From Sinimarinibacterium sp. NLF-5-8 (GTDB lineage: Bacteria > Pseudomonadota > Gammaproteobacteria > Nevskiales > Nevskiaceae), in NCBI RefSeq assembly GCF_010092425.1, contig NZ_CP048030.1, positions 2,925,501 through 2,989,500 of the forward strand: 64,000 nucleotides of DNA, read 5' to 3'. Shown here one piece after another: positions 16,566 to 26,060 of the stretch (within the stretch, counting starts at the first letter, position 1; each line of letters begins with the position of its first letter). The position numbers and the translations under genes were made by a program. The notes under the pieces were generated by a model that worked only from the letters and a program-made list of their open reading frames with translations, was not told the DNA's origin and ran no database searches.

Positions 16566-17711
16566 ATGACGCAGGTTGATGCCGCTGCTGCGGCGCAAAA
16601 AGGATCGTTGGCACACGGTTGGCCATCGTTGCTGCTGGTGCTGTGCATCGCGCTGGCAGCGGTGTATTCCTTCTGGCATCGGCCACCGCCGGACATGGCG
16701 CCGACGGCCGTGCGTGAAAATGGCCTGCTGATCAATGCCTTTGCCCATCAAGGCAGCCGCCTGATCGCGGTCGGTGAGTTGGGACAGGTGCTGACGGCCG
16801 ATGCGGTCAATGGGCCGTGGACGCTGGGACAGGTGCAGCCACAGCGGCTGTCAACGCTGACCGATGTGACCTTCGTTGGCGCGCAGACGGCGGTGGCCGT
16901 GGGTCACGATGGCTGGATCGTGCGCAGTACCGATGGCGGCCAGACCTGGCAGGAAGTCAACTTCGTCACTGAAAATGCCGAGCCGCTGCTGGGGGTTTCC
17001 GGGCCTTTCAATGGCAAGGTCTTTGCGTATGGCGCTTTTGGCCAGTTCTGGGTGTCTGACGATGCCGGTGAACATTGGCAGCAGCGCAGCCTGAATGTCG
17101 TCGGTGGCGATCAGGCCGCCGATTCCGGGGATGAGGACGCCGATCCGTTTGCCAGCCTCGATGACGATGCCGATCCGTTTGCCGCGTTTGCCGCTGGCGG
17201 TGGTGGGGATGATGATCTTTCCACGCACCACCTCAACAAGATGATCCGGGCCGCTGACGGCACCCTGTGGCTGGTTGGCGAGCGTGGCTTGATCGTGCAC
17301 TCCAGCGACAGCGGCGAGAGCTGGACGCCGGTCGAGAGCATTTACGGGGGATCGTTCTTCGGCATCCTGCAGGTGCCCGGCAGCGGCGATCTGCTGGCTT
17401 ATGGCATGCGCGGCAACGCGTTTGTCAGCCGTGATGGCGGCCACAGCTGGACAAAATCACGGATCGATATGCCGGTCTCGCTGTTCGATGGCCAGGTCGA
17501 TGGCGGCGGCAACATCATTCTGGTCGGCAGCGGTGACATGATTCTCAAGTCTTCCGACCGTGGCGCCAGCTTCGAGCTGGTTTCACAGCGGGATCGCAGC
17601 ACGCTGACCGCAGTGTTGCCGCTGAAGGATCAAACCTGGCTGACCGCAGGCGAAAATGGTGTTCGCCGACAACTGCCGGGCGTTGAAGCCCTGGGCAGCG
17701 AAAACAACTGA
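16566..17711 (+). CDS. YCF48/BNR-repeat protein, membrane anchored, partner of the RND transporter
   Basis: A 381-residue protein with one N-terminal membrane segment or uncleaved signal (about 20-38). A beta-propeller of YCF48/BNR units follows, each with an S-x-D-G-G-x-x-W-type Asp box (STDGGQTWQE, SDDAGEHWQQ, SSDSGESWTP, SRDGGHSWTK, SSDRGASFEL). An acidic insertion at about 193-215 contains DADPFASLDD followed by DADPFAAF, a short tandem duplication. Proteins of this kind regularly sit beside MMPL/RND transporters in proteobacterial loci for hydrophobic substrates. The transporter gene starts 15 bp downstream. Likely periplasmic, possibly an assembly or coupling subunit. Confidence 0.85.
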   Translation: MTQVDAAAAAQKGSLAHGWPSLLLVLCIALAAVYSFWHRPPPDMAPTAVRENGLLINAFAHQGSRLIAVGELGQVLTADAVNGPWTLGQVQPQRLSTLTDVTFVGAQTAVAVGHDGWIVRSTDGGQTWQEVNFVTENAEPLLGVSGPFNGKVFAYGAFGQFWVSDDAGEHWQQRSLNVVGGDQAADSGDEDADPFASLDDDADPFAAFAAGGGGDDDLSTHHLNKMIRAADGTLWLVGERGLIVHSSDSGESWTPVESIYGGSFFGILQVPGSGDLLAYGMRGNAFVSRDGGHSWTKSRIDMPVSLFDGQVDGGGNIILVGSGDMILKSSDRGASFELVSQRDRSTLTAVLPLKDQTWLTAGENGVRRQLPGVEALGSENN

Positions 17712-17726
17712 TCAAGGGGGAGAACC

Positions 17727-20342
17727 ATGACGCGCGTAGAAAAGATGGTCAGCGGTGTTGCCGACGGTTTGATGAAATGGCGGCACGCACTGTCGGTGGT
17801 GTTTATTGCCATCACCATGTTCTTTGGCTGGAGCGCCTCGCATGTGCGCCTTGATCCGGGCTTTTTAAAGCTGATCCCGATCAAGCATGAATACATGCGC
17901 ACCATGTTTGATTACATGAAGGACTTTTCCGGCGCCAACACCATTTTGGTGAACCTGCGCTGGAAAGGTGAGGGCGATATTTACAACCGCGAGTTCATGA
18001 GCGCGCTGGAAAAAGCCACCGATGAAGTGTTCTTCATCCCCGGGATCAACCGCACCAAGGTGTCGTCCCTGTTCACGCCCAGTACCTACTACATCGAAAT
18101 CACCGAGGACGGTTTCAACGGTGAGCCCGTGGTGCCCGCGCGCTATTCCGGCACCGATGAGCAGCTCGCCCAGGTGCGTCGCAACGTTGAAAACTCCGGC
18201 CAGATCGGCCTGTTGGTGGCCAACAACCTCAAAGCGGCGATGATCCGCGCCGACTTGCAGGATTACGATGCCGACGCCGGCGAAGATGCCGAGCAGGCCG
18301 TGGATTACTGGGAGGTGCAAACCCGCCTGGAAGAAATCCGCAACCGCTTTGAAAGTCCGAAAAAATACATCTACACCCTCAAGCACGACCAGCCGCCGTT
18401 CAAGGCCGGTGAGGTTGTTTACGAAGGGTATGTGAACTATGGCTGGCAGCTGTTCATGCAGACCTTCACCGCGCTCAAGCAGATTGAAGGGCAGGAAGGG
18501 ACGCAGGCGTTCAAGATCAGCGGTGGCGATGTTGACGTCCAGACCGCAGACAATCCGGATTACAACGCCGATGTCGAAGTCAACATCATTGGTTTCGCAC
18601 GCTTGCTGGGTGACGTGATCAACGGCCTGCTCGGTGTGTTCCTGTTCTTTGGCGTGGCATTTTTGATCACCATTGCCTTGCTGTACTGGTACACCCGCTC
18701 GGCGCGGATGACCACGGCGGCGATCATCGTGGCACTGCTGCCGGTGCTGTGGTTGATCGGTATTTTGCCGCTGATTGGGTTCGGGATTGACCCGATGTCG
18801 ATCCTGGTGCCGTTCTTGATCTTCTCCATCGGTGTGTCGCACGCGGTGCAGATGACCAACGCCTGGCGCCAGGAAGTGGTTGCCGGTGCCACACCGTTGC
18901 ACGCCTCGCACGAAGCCTTTGTCAAACTGTTCGTCCCCGGCGCCGTGGCGCTGCTGACCAACGCTTTGGGCTTTGCCGTGATCATGGTCATCGACATTCC
19001 CATCGTCCGCGAGCTGGGCATCACGGCCTGCCTCGGCGTGCTGTTGATGATCATCACCAACAAGATGATCCTGCCGATTTTGCTGACGCACATGACGCTG
19101 GAAGAATCCAGCCGTCAGCATTCGATCAAATCCGCGCAGGGCGGCCAGATCTGGCGCACCGTTGCGCGCTGCGCCGAACCGCGCAATGCACTGATCATCT
19201 TTGGCATTACGGCGCTGATGCTGGTGTTTGCCACGGTCGAATCGCGCAAGCTGGTCATCGGCGATACCGGCATCGGCCAGCCTGAGCTGCATGCCGACTC
19301 GCGCTACAACCAGGACAGCGCCACCATCGCCAACAACTACGCGATTGGCGTGGACGTGCTCACCGTCATGGTCGAGGCCAAGGATTTTTCCACGGATTCC
19401 TGCCTGCAATATCCGGTGGTGAACCTGATCGACCAGTTTGAACTGTTCCTGCGCGGGGTCGATGGCGTGCGTTCGGTGACCAGCGTTGCCGGGATTGGCA
19501 AGCTGGTGATCTCGGCCTTTAATGAAGGCAACCCCAAATACCGGGCGCTGCCGCGTACTGAAGTGGGGCTGTCCACTGGCTCCAAGGCGTTTGACCCCAA
19601 TCTGGGTTTGAATAACGAGGGCTGCCGCGCGATCCAGGTGATGATCTTCACCAAGGATCACGAAGGCACCACGATCGCGCACATCATCCATGAGATCAAA
19701 GGCTTCATCGCCGCCCATCCTGTGGAAGGGGTGAACCTGCGTCTGGCATCCGGCAACGTTGGCGTGATGGCGGCCACCAATGAAGCCGTGGCATCAGCCG
19801 AAGTGGGCATGCTGCTGGCGTTGTTTGGTGCGCTGGTGATCTTCTGCCTGATCGCGTTCCGCTCATGGATCGCGGTGTTGTGCGTGCTGGCGCCGCTGGC
19901 ATTGGTGGTGGTCATGGGCAATGCCTTGATGTCGCTGCTGGACATCGGCCTCAAAGTCGCCACGCTGCCGGTTATCGCGCTGGGGGTTGGTGTGGGCGTG
20001 GACTACGGCCTGTATCTGTTCGAGCGCATCCAGCACCACATGCACGACACCTCGGTCAACTTCAAGGAAGCGTTTTATCGCTCCATGCGCGAACGTGGGA
20101 CGGCTGCCGTATTCACCGCCGTGACCATGGCAGTCGGCGTGGGGACGTGGACGATGTCGGCACTCAAGTTCCAGGCCGATATGGGCTTGCTGCTGGCCTT
20201 CATGTTCCTGGTCAACATGCTCGGCGCGATCTGCCTGCTGCCGGCACTGGCGACCTGGTTCTACCGGGCTTCCGGTAAGGGCAAGCCTGCCGCCGCAACC
20301 GACACCGCCTTGGCGGATACCGGCGCGCAGTCACATCATTGA
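17727..20342 (+). CDS. MMPL/RND family transporter
   Basis: An inner-membrane transporter of 871 residues. TM1 is at about 25-42, followed by a large periplasmic loop. A first TM bundle lies at about 290-460 (including GVSHAVQMTN), then a second loop and a second bundle at about 695-850 with GVGVDYGLYLFERIQ, the repeated sterol-sensing/MMPL-like half. It belongs to the HpnN/MMPL side of RND, which moves lipids and other hydrophobic molecules. GGGGGAGAACC is a strong ribosome-binding site. It forms a tight pair with the YCF48 gene. The direction of transport and cargo are unknown; proximity to CoA-degradation genes suggests a hydrophobic growth substrate. Confidence 0.92.
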   Translation: MTRVEKMVSGVADGLMKWRHALSVVFIAITMFFGWSASHVRLDPGFLKLIPIKHEYMRTMFDYMKDFSGANTILVNLRWKGEGDIYNREFMSALEKATDEVFFIPGINRTKVSSLFTPSTYYIEITEDGFNGEPVVPARYSGTDEQLAQVRRNVENSGQIGLLVANNLKAAMIRADLQDYDADAGEDAEQAVDYWEVQTRLEEIRNRFESPKKYIYTLKHDQPPFKAGEVVYEGYVNYGWQLFMQTFTALKQIEGQEGTQAFKISGGDVDVQTADNPDYNADVEVNIIGFARLLGDVINGLLGVFLFFGVAFLITIALLYWYTRSARMTTAAIIVALLPVLWLIGILPLIGFGIDPMSILVPFLIFSIGVSHAVQMTNAWRQEVVAGATPLHASHEAFVKLFVPGAVALLTNALGFAVIMVIDIPIVRELGITACLGVLLMIITNKMILPILLTHMTLEESSRQHSIKSAQGGQIWRTVARCAEPRNALIIFGITALMLVFATVESRKLVIGDTGIGQPELHADSRYNQDSATIANNYAIGVDVLTVMVEAKDFSTDSCLQYPVVNLIDQFELFLRGVDGVRSVTSVAGIGKLVISAFNEGNPKYRALPRTEVGLSTGSKAFDPNLGLNNEGCRAIQVMIFTKDHEGTTIAHIIHEIKGFIAAHPVEGVNLRLASGNVGVMAATNEAVASAEVGMLLALFGALVIFCLIAFRSWIAVLCVLAPLALVVVMGNALMSLLDIGLKVATLPVIALGVGVGVDYGLYLFERIQHHMHDTSVNFKEAFYRSMRERGTAAVFTAVTMAVGVGTWTMSALKFQADMGLLLAFMFLVNMLGAICLLPALATWFYRASGKGKPAAATDTALADTGAQSHH

Positions 20343-20358
20343 GGCGCTAAAAAGCCAC

Positions 20359-20390
20359 AAAAAAGCCCGGCGTCATATCCGGGCTTTTTT
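20359..20390. terminator. Bidirectional terminator after the RND gene
   Basis: A perfect 12-bp stem (20359-20370 with 20379-20390), an 8-nt loop, and six T on either strand. It lies 17 bp after the transporter stop and before the convergent DUF6489 gene. Confidence 0.93.
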
Positions 20391-20494
20391 GTGTGTGATG
20401 CCGTGTTTCTGCGGTGATCATGGCGCGTAGCGGCGCCGAAAAATACGGTGAATGAGGCTGCGCAGTGTTAAGGAGAAGGGACTCGCGGGGGAGT

Positions 20495-20806
20495 TCAGTC
20501 CTGTTCGTCCTTGCCGGATTTGCGGCCTTTGCCAGACTTGCCCTGGGCCGCGTCACCCTCGGCCGCAGAGTTGCCGGCATCGCCACTGATGCGCACGCGC
20601 GCCAGCAGTTTTTGCAGCGCCGGACTGTGTTCGCTCAGTGAGGACAGGTTGGCCTTGACGAACTGGGTGGCGTCGAATTCGGTCGCCGCACCGGCCAGGT
20701 CGCGGACAAAGCCGACCACATCGGCAGGCAGCGCCGTCACATCGGGGAATCCCAGAAACTTGCGCAGTTCGTCAGGGCGAACATCGATTTCGATTTTGAT
20801 TCGCAT
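20495..20806 (-). CDS. DUF6489 family protein
   Basis: A small soluble protein of 103 residues. The start MRIKIEIDVRPDELRKFLGFPDV, with a PADVVGF helix after it, is the pattern I associate with DUF6489. The tail from about residue 78 is charged, low-complexity and Lys/Gly/Ser-rich. Function unknown. It is followed on the same strand by no close gene, and the MAPEG gene lies upstream with its own ribosome-binding site. The family name is from memory. Confidence 0.75.
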   Translation of the reverse strand: MRIKIEIDVRPDELRKFLGFPDVTALPADVVGFVRDLAGAATEFDATQFVKANLSSLSEHSPALQKLLARVRISGDAGNSAAEGDAAQGKSGKGRKSGKDEQD

Positions 20807-20827
20807 GAAAAGTCTCGTAGCAAGGGG

Positions 20828-21205
20828 TCAGGCGCGGGCTGCGATCACGAACAGGCCGACAACGCAGGCCTGTGCAGCCATCCACGTCAGCGAGCGCAGC
20901 GTTGCCAGATTGGCGATGTAGAGCAGGCCGTAAACCAGGCGCAGCGCGACAAAAGCCAAAGCCAGCAGGTTGGCGCTGTCATTGGCGCCCGCCAGCAGGT
21001 GGCAGATGATCACGGCCGCAGCAAAGATCGGAAAGTTTTCCAGGCTGTTGAGCTGCGTCCATTGCGCGCGCTGACGCCAGCCTTCCAGTGCCTCCAGATA
21101 GGCGCGTGGCCGCGCGTTGCTGAAGCCTTTGCCGGACTTTGCGGCGATCGCAAACGGCAGATGCAAAAAAGCGGCTGCAAGTACACACCACAGGGCGATG
21201 GTCAT
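20828..21205 (-). CDS. MAPEG family membrane protein
   Basis: A four-helix integral membrane protein of 125 residues. Segments lie at about 3-20, 58-76, 80-97 and 104-122. The helix 1-2 loop NARPRAYLEALEGWRQRAQWTQLNSLENFP has the conserved RAxxAHxNxxEnfP-like pattern (here WTQLNSLENFP). MAPEG proteins include glutathione-dependent enzymes of lipid metabolism; the bacterial role is unclear. AGAGGATG precedes the ATG at 21205; the longer frame to 21319 has none. Confidence 0.85.
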   Translation of the reverse strand: MTIALWCVLAAAFLHLPFAIAAKSGKGFSNARPRAYLEALEGWRQRAQWTQLNSLENFPIFAAAVIICHLLAGANDSANLLALAFVALRLVYGLLYIANLATLRSLTWMAAQACVVGLFVIAARA

Positions 21206-21269
21206 CAGGGCATCCTCTTGAGGGTTGAGCGGGAACGAGTCTTCAGCATAGCAGTGCGCGGGCAGCCGA

Positions 21270-21863
21270 TCAGCGGTGAGCCAGCCACCAGTCAGAAATC
21301 CCGCCCAGCAGCATTTCAACGGCGATAGTGACCAGAATCAGGCCCATCAGCCGCTCGATGGCGGTCAGGCCGCGTTCGCCCAGGGCATCGCGCAGGCGGG
21401 TGCTGGCCAGCATGATCGGTACGCACAGCCCCCATGCCAGCAGCACCGCGCCGAGCCACTCCGGCCAGCGCGCCGGTTCGCGGCTCATCAGCAACAAGAC
21501 CGTTGCCAGTGCCGAGGGGCCGGCCAGATAGGGAATTGCCAGCGGCACGATGAAGGGCTCGGCAACCACATCTTCATGCAGGGAATGCTCACGGGATGGA
21601 AACACCATGCGCAGCGCGATGATCATCAAAATGATGCCCCCGGCCGCCGACAGCGCCGGTTCTGACAATCCCAGCAGGCGCAGCATCTGGCCGCCGAGGA
21701 ACAGGAACAGCAGCAGCACGCCCAGTGCAATCAGCATTTCGCGCGCGATCACCCGGCGCTGACGTTGTGCCGGGACGCGCTTGAGTGCCGACAAAAACAG
21801 CGGGACGTTGCCGAGCGGGTCCATGACAAAGAACAGCAGGACAACGGCGGAGATGAACGTCAT
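21270..21863 (-). CDS. MarC/YhgN family integral membrane protein
   Basis: A protein of 197 residues with six predicted helices. Family signatures seen are FFVMDPLGNVPLFL at the start, GGIILMIIALRM in helix 3 and VPLAIPYLAGPSALATVLLL in the middle. MarC proteins were once linked to multiple antibiotic resistance, but that link is not supported; function remains unknown. It is the next gene after purC on the same strand, separated by only 16 bp, so likely co-transcribed with it. Confidence 0.9.
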   Translation of the reverse strand: MTFISAVVLLFFVMDPLGNVPLFLSALKRVPAQRQRRVIAREMLIALGVLLLFLFLGGQMLRLLGLSEPALSAAGGIILMIIALRMVFPSREHSLHEDVVAEPFIVPLAIPYLAGPSALATVLLLMSREPARWPEWLGAVLLAWGLCVPIMLASTRLRDALGERGLTAIERLMGLILVTIAVEMLLGGISDWWLAHR

Positions 21864-21879
21864 CGCGCGCGCCGGGCGG

Positions 21880-22764
21880 TCAGTGGCCGGTCAGCAGCCG
21901 CTGTGCTTCGCGGTACTTGGCGGCGCTTTTTTCCAGGATTTCCGCTGGCAACTGCGGCCCCGGTGCTTTTTTGTTCCAGTCCAGGGTTTCCAGGTAATCG
22001 CGCACAAACTGTTTATCAAAGCTCGGCGGGCTGATGCCGGGCTGATAGGTGTCGGCGGGCCAGAAGCGTGAGGAATCTGGCGTGAGCGCTTCGTCAATCA
22101 AGTGCAGTGTGCCGTGGTCATCCACACCAAACTCGAACTTGGTGTCGGCAATGATGATGCCGCGCGTGCGCGCGTATTCGGCGGCTTCACGGTACAGGCG
22201 CAGGGTGACATCGCGCACCTGGGCGGCGAGATCGGCGCCAATACGCGCCTCAACATCGGCATAGGTGATGTTTTCGTCGTGCTGACCCACCGGGGCTTTA
22301 TCGGCGGGCGTGAAAATGGGCTCCGGCAGTTGATCGGCCAGACGTAGCCCTGCGGGCAGGGCAATGCCACAGACCGCGCCGGTTTTTTGGTAATCCTTCC
22401 AGCCGCTGCCAATCAAATACCCGCGCGCAACGGCCTCGATCGGCAGGGCCTTGAGTTTGCGCACGACCACGCTGCGGCCATTGACCTGGGCGATTTCATC
22501 GGCATTCAAGTACTGCGCCAAATCCACTTCCGGCGCCAGGTGATTGGGCAAGACATCGGCAAAGCGTGCCATCCAGAAGTTGCTGACGGCGGTGAGCACC
22601 GCGCCTTTGCCGGGGATCGGCTGCGGCAGGATCACGTCGAACGCAGAGAGGCGATCGGTGGTGACAATCAGCATGTGCTGATCACCCAGCGCGTAGATGT
22701 CGCGCACTTTGCCGCGATGCAATTGGGGAATGCTGGTCAGCGAGGATTCGTATAAAGCGTGCAT
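21880..22764 (-). CDS. purC: Phosphoribosylaminoimidazole-succinocarboxamide synthase
   Basis: SAICAR synthetase of purine biosynthesis, joining aspartate to CAIR with ATP. The 294-residue length is of the longer bacterial/eukaryotic type. Motifs are HRGKVRDIY at the N-terminus, [40 protein letters not shown] and [14 protein letters not shown]. The ATG at 22764 is preferred; a second in-frame ATG at 22776 adds four residues. The gene is divergent from rpe, with about 136 bp between the starts. Confidence 0.95.
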   Translation of the reverse strand: MHALYESSLTSIPQLHRGKVRDIYALGDQHMLIVTTDRLSAFDVILPQPIPGKGAVLTAVSNFWMARFADVLPNHLAPEVDLAQYLNADEIAQVNGRSVVVRKLKALPIEAVARGYLIGSGWKDYQKTGAVCGIALPAGLRLADQLPEPIFTPADKAPVGQHDENITYADVEARIGADLAAQVRDVTLRLYREAAEYARTRGIIIADTKFEFGVDDHGTLHLIDEALTPDSSRFWPADTYQPGISPPSFDKQFVRDYLETLDWNKKAPGPQLPAEILEKSAAKYREAQRLLTGH

Positions 22765-22900
22765 GGATGGACTCATGAACAATGCGCGCGCGGCGCCGAT
22801 GAAGGCGCGCATTGTGAGCGCGCGCGGCAGGACGGTAAAGCACGCGCGCGCGCGTTTGCGGAATAATGCGCGCCCATTTGAAGATTTTGCGAGTGATGTG

Positions 22901-23578
22901 ATGACCAAATGTGCGCCGCTGATTGCGCCGAGCATCTTGTCTGCTGATCTGGCGCGCTTGGGTGAGGACGTTGCCAGGGTTATTGAGGCGGGTGCGGATA
23001 TCGTCCACTTTGATGTGATGGATAACCACTATGTGCCCAATCTGACCTTTGGCCCGGCGGTGTGCCAGGCGCTGCGCAAGTACGGCATCACCGCGCCGAT
23101 TGACGTGCACCTGATGGTGGAGCCGGTCGATGATCTGGCGGCGCAGTTTGCCAAAGCCGGTGCCAGCTACATCACCTTTCACCCGGAAGCCAGCCGTCAT
23201 GTGGATCGCAGTTTGCAGGCGATCCGCGCGGCCGGCTGCAAAAGCGGCCTGGTGTTCAATCCGGCCACCCCGCTGGATGTGCTCAAGTACGTCATCGACA
23301 AGGTGGACATGGTGCTGCTGATGTCGGTCAACCCCGGTTTTGGCGGGCAGAGTTTTATCCCCTCGGCGCTGGACAAGCTGCGTGACGCGCGCGCGCTGAT
23401 CGATGCCTCGGGGCGCGAGATTCGTCTGGAAATCGACGGCGGCGTCAAGGTGGACAACATCGGCGCGATTGCTGCCGCTGGCGCCGATACCTTTGTGGCC
23501 GGTTCAGCGATTTTTGGCAGTGATGATTACGCCGCAACGATTGCAGCGATGCGCGCGCAGATCGCGCAGGCGGGCTGA
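22901..23578 (+). CDS. rpe: Ribulose-phosphate 3-epimerase
   Basis: Interconverts ribulose 5-phosphate and xylulose 5-phosphate in the pentose phosphate pathway. A 225-residue TIM barrel with the metal-binding motifs [50 protein letters not shown] and the phosphate-binding VAGSAIFG. The ATG at 22901 gives the family start [14 protein letters not shown] a few residues in. A longer frame reaching 22697 overlaps purC and is rejected. Upstream of trpE, an arrangement (rpe, sometimes gph, then trpE) that is common in Proteobacteria. Confidence 0.96.
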   Translation: MTKCAPLIAPSILSADLARLGEDVARVIEAGADIVHFDVMDNHYVPNLTFGPAVCQALRKYGITAPIDVHLMVEPVDDLAAQFAKAGASYITFHPEASRHVDRSLQAIRAAGCKSGLVFNPATPLDVLKYVIDKVDMVLLMSVNPGFGGQSFIPSALDKLRDARALIDASGREIRLEIDGGVKVDNIGAIAAAGADTFVAGSAIFGSDDYAATIAAMRAQIAQAG

Positions 23579-23682
23579 TCCGATGTGTGTGGCGGGCGCT
23601 TCTTTGGTGCGGCGATGGCCGGGGTGATATCCAAACCTTGCCCTGATATGCCGTTTTGCCCATTTGAAAACACCCCATCCTT

Positions 23683-25125
23683 ATGACTTACAACCGTATT
23701 GCCCTGACCCGTGAATTACCGGGCGATCTGGATACGCCGGTCGGCGCGTATCTCAAACTCGCGGCACAGCAGCCGTACAGTTTCTTGCTCGAATCGATGC
23801 AAGGCGGCGAGCGCTGGAGCCGCTACTCCTTCATTGGCCTGCCTGCTGCACAGGTGCTCAGAATCACCGGCGCGCGCGTGGAAGTGACACGCAAGGGCGA
23901 GCTGATCGAGCAGCTCGACAGCGATGATCCGATCGGCTGGGTGCGCCAATACACCGCGCGCTATCGGGTCAAGCCCAACCCCATGCTGCCGCGATTTTCC
24001 GGCGGGTTTGTCGGCTACTTTGGCTACGACTGCGTGCGTTACTTTGAGCCGCGCCTGGCAAAAACCGTCAAACCCGATCCGCTCGGCAACCCCGATATTT
24101 TGCTGATGCTGGTTGAAGAACTGGTGGTGTTTGATAACCAGCGCGCCAGTGTGATTGTGATTGTCCACGCCGACCCCAACGACGAGGCCGATTTGACCCG
24201 CGCGCGCGCGCGCCTGGATGCCATCGAAGCGCAGCTTGCGCAGCCTCTCAATGCCGCGCTCAACCCCGCGCGCGCCAAGGCCGAGCCGCTGCCGTTCACC
24301 TCCTGCTTTGGCGAAGAACCGTTCAAGCAGGCGGTGCGCAAGGTGCAGGACTACATTGCCGCCGGGGACTGCATGCAGGTGGTGCCGTCGCAGCGACTGA
24401 CCGCGCCGTTTGCCGCCGATCCGGTGCAGCTCTACCGCGCGATTCGCCGGCTCAACCCGTCGCCTTATTTGTATTGCATGAACCTGAATGATCACCACGT
24501 CGTCGGTTCCAGCCCCGAGATTTTGCTGCGCGTGGAAGACGGCGAAGTCACGGTGCGGCCGATTGCCGGAACGCGCAAACGCGGCGCCACACCAGAGCAG
24601 GATCTGGCGCTGGAGCAAGAGCTGCTGGCTGATCCCAAGGAAATTGCCGAGCATTTAATGCTGATTGACCTCGGGCGTAACGACGTTGGCCGGGTCGCGC
24701 AGACTGGCAGCGTGCGCGTGACCGAGCAGATGGTGATCGAACGCTACAGTCACGTCATGCACATCGTCTCCAATGTCACCGGCCAATTGAAGCCGGGTCT
24801 GGATGCCCTGCATGCGCTGGCGGCGACGTTTCCGGCGGGCACGCTATCGGGCGCACCCAAGGTGCGGGCGATGGAAATCATCGACGAGCTGGAGCCGGTC
24901 AAGCGTGGCATCTACGGCGGCGCAGTCGGTTATCTGGGCTGGGACGGCACCATGGATACTGCCATTGCCATCCGTACCGCCGTGATCAAAGACGGCCAGG
25001 TGCATGTGCAGGCCGGTGCCGGCATCGTTGCCGACTCACAGCCGCAATCGGAGTGGGATGAAACGATGAACAAGGCTGAGGCCCTGTTGCGCGCGGCGGC
25101 GACCGTCAGCGCTGATCAGGCGTAG
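23683..25125 (+). CDS. trpE: Anthranilate synthase component I
   Basis: Makes anthranilate from chorismate with the glutamine amidotransferase TrpG, which is not in this window. At 480 residues it is of usual length. The N-terminal LLES at about 35-38 is the tryptophan-feedback element. The chorismate-binding domain has [63 protein letters not shown] and [10 protein letters not shown]. No Trp-rich leader or attenuator is visible between rpe and trpE. A perfect palindrome at 25151-25178 follows. Confidence 0.96.
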   Translation: MTYNRIALTRELPGDLDTPVGAYLKLAAQQPYSFLLESMQGGERWSRYSFIGLPAAQVLRITGARVEVTRKGELIEQLDSDDPIGWVRQYTARYRVKPNPMLPRFSGGFVGYFGYDCVRYFEPRLAKTVKPDPLGNPDILLMLVEELVVFDNQRASVIVIVHADPNDEADLTRARARLDAIEAQLAQPLNAALNPARAKAEPLPFTSCFGEEPFKQAVRKVQDYIAAGDCMQVVPSQRLTAPFAADPVQLYRAIRRLNPSPYLYCMNLNDHHVVGSSPEILLRVEDGEVTVRPIAGTRKRGATPEQDLALEQELLADPKEIAEHLMLIDLGRNDVGRVAQTGSVRVTEQMVIERYSHVMHIVSNVTGQLKPGLDALHALAATFPAGTLSGAPKVRAMEIIDELEPVKRGIYGGAVGYLGWDGTMDTAIAIRTAVIKDGQVHVQAGAGIVADSQPQSEWDETMNKAEALLRAAATVSADQA

Positions 25126-25150
25126 GCAGTCGCCGGGGTGCGCAGAAAAC

Positions 25151-25180
25151 AATAGATCATCCATATGGATGATCTATTTT
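25151..25180. terminator. Perfect 28-bp palindrome, probably the trpE terminator
   Basis: Bases 25151-25178 read identically on both strands (AATAGATCATCC, ATAT, GGATGATCTATT). The T-run reaches 25180. It lies 26 bp after the trpE stop and is far less GC-rich than its surroundings. An intrinsic terminator is most likely, but a DNA-binding site for the downstream TonB operon cannot be excluded. Confidence 0.7.
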
Positions 25181-25215
25181 GCGGCCTTGATGGTGCTAGT
25201 ATCGACCGCCTTGTT

Positions 25216-25234
25216 GAGATTCATATTCATTTGG
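25216..25234 (+). promoter_or_regulatory. Possible Fur-like box before the TonB operon
   Basis: The AT-rich segment ATTCATATTCATTT (25219-25232) agrees with the Fur-box half AATCATTATCATTT at 11 of 14 positions by eye. It lies about 50 bp before the first gene of a TonB-energising operon, where iron control would be expected. Weak on sequence alone. Confidence 0.3.
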
Positions 25235-25280
25235 CCTTTGCGCCACCTTCAGAAACAGTCCATTGCCAGGGATCAATCGC

Positions 25281-26060
25281 ATGGTCGGAAGTGAAATCGG
25301 AAGCCGCCGAAGCGCCGCGCTGAGCGTCGTTGTTGCGGCGTTGATGTTGAGTACCGGTGCGGCGGCGCAGTCATCGGCCACGCTGGACAAAGCCATTGCC
25401 GAGCAGGCAGGCACCGAGCAGGCCGCGCAGCAGACACAGAGCCGCGTCGATCAGCTCGATGACGAAGCGCGGCGCGCGGTCAATGAATACCGGGCGGTGA
25501 TTCAGGAGGCGCAGAGCCTCAAGCGTTACAACGAGCAATTGGCGTTGCAGGTCAAGTCGCAGACCGACGAAATGCACACCATGCAAACCCAGTTGGGTCA
25601 GGTTGAAAACACCGCGCGCGAGATCGTGCCCCTGTTGCAGCGGATGTTGACCACGCTTGAAGAATTCGTGGCGCTGGATCTGCCGTTTTTGCAGCAGGAG
25701 CGTGCGGAGCGCATTGCCGGCCTCAAGGACATGATGGCGCGCGCGGATGTGACGATTGCCGAAAAATACCGCCGGATCACCGAGGCCTATCAGGTCGAGA
25801 TGGAATATGGCCGCACACTGGAAGCCTATCAGGGCAAGATCGGTGAAAAAACGGTCGAGTTCCTGCGAACGGGGCGGGTGTCGTTGATGTATCAGACGCT
25901 TGATGGCAGCGACAGCGGTTATTGGGACGCAAGCGCCAAGCAGTGGGTTGGCGACAACAGCTATCAGAACGCCGTTACGGCGGGACTCAAAATTGCCAAA
26001 AAACAAGCCGCCCCGGATTTGCTCACGGTGCCGGTGGCCGCGCCTACGGGAGCCCAGTAA
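25281..26060 (+). CDS. DUF3450 periplasmic coiled-coil protein of a TonB system
   Basis: A 259-residue exported protein with a signal peptide (to about residue 30, STGAAAQ). A long coiled coil covers about 35-120 (EQAGTEQAAQQTQSRVDQLDDEARR...), followed by the conserved part LPFLQQERAERIAGLKDMM, VEMEYGRTLEAYQG and VSLMYQTLDGSDSGYWD. This is the DUF3450 pattern. Such genes lead operons with MotA/TolQ/ExbB, ExbB, ExbD, TonB and TPR proteins. AGGGATC precedes the ATG at 25281. Its stop overlaps the next start (TAATG). Role: probable periplasmic helper of the TonB complex. Confidence 0.85.
   Translation: MVGSEIGSRRSAALSVVVAALMLSTGAAAQSSATLDKAIAEQAGTEQAAQQTQSRVDQLDDEARRAVNEYRAVIQEAQSLKRYNEQLALQVKSQTDEMHTMQTQLGQVENTAREIVPLLQRMLTTLEEFVALDLPFLQQERAERIAGLKDMMARADVTIAEKYRRITEAYQVEMEYGRTLEAYQGKIGEKTVEFLRTGRVSLMYQTLDGSDSGYWDASAKQWVGDNSYQNAVTAGLKIAKKQAAPDLLTVPVAAPTGAQ

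Noticed and set aside
17865-19718. Minus-strand frame of 617 codons inside the RND transporter
   Set aside because: An antisense shadow rich in His, Gln and Asp without domains. The plus strand is a clear MMPL transporter.
23584-23628. Short frame MCVAGASLVRRWPG between rpe and trpE as a trp leader peptide
   Set aside because: It has only one Trp codon, no adjacent Trp pair, and no terminator or alternative hairpins follow before trpE.
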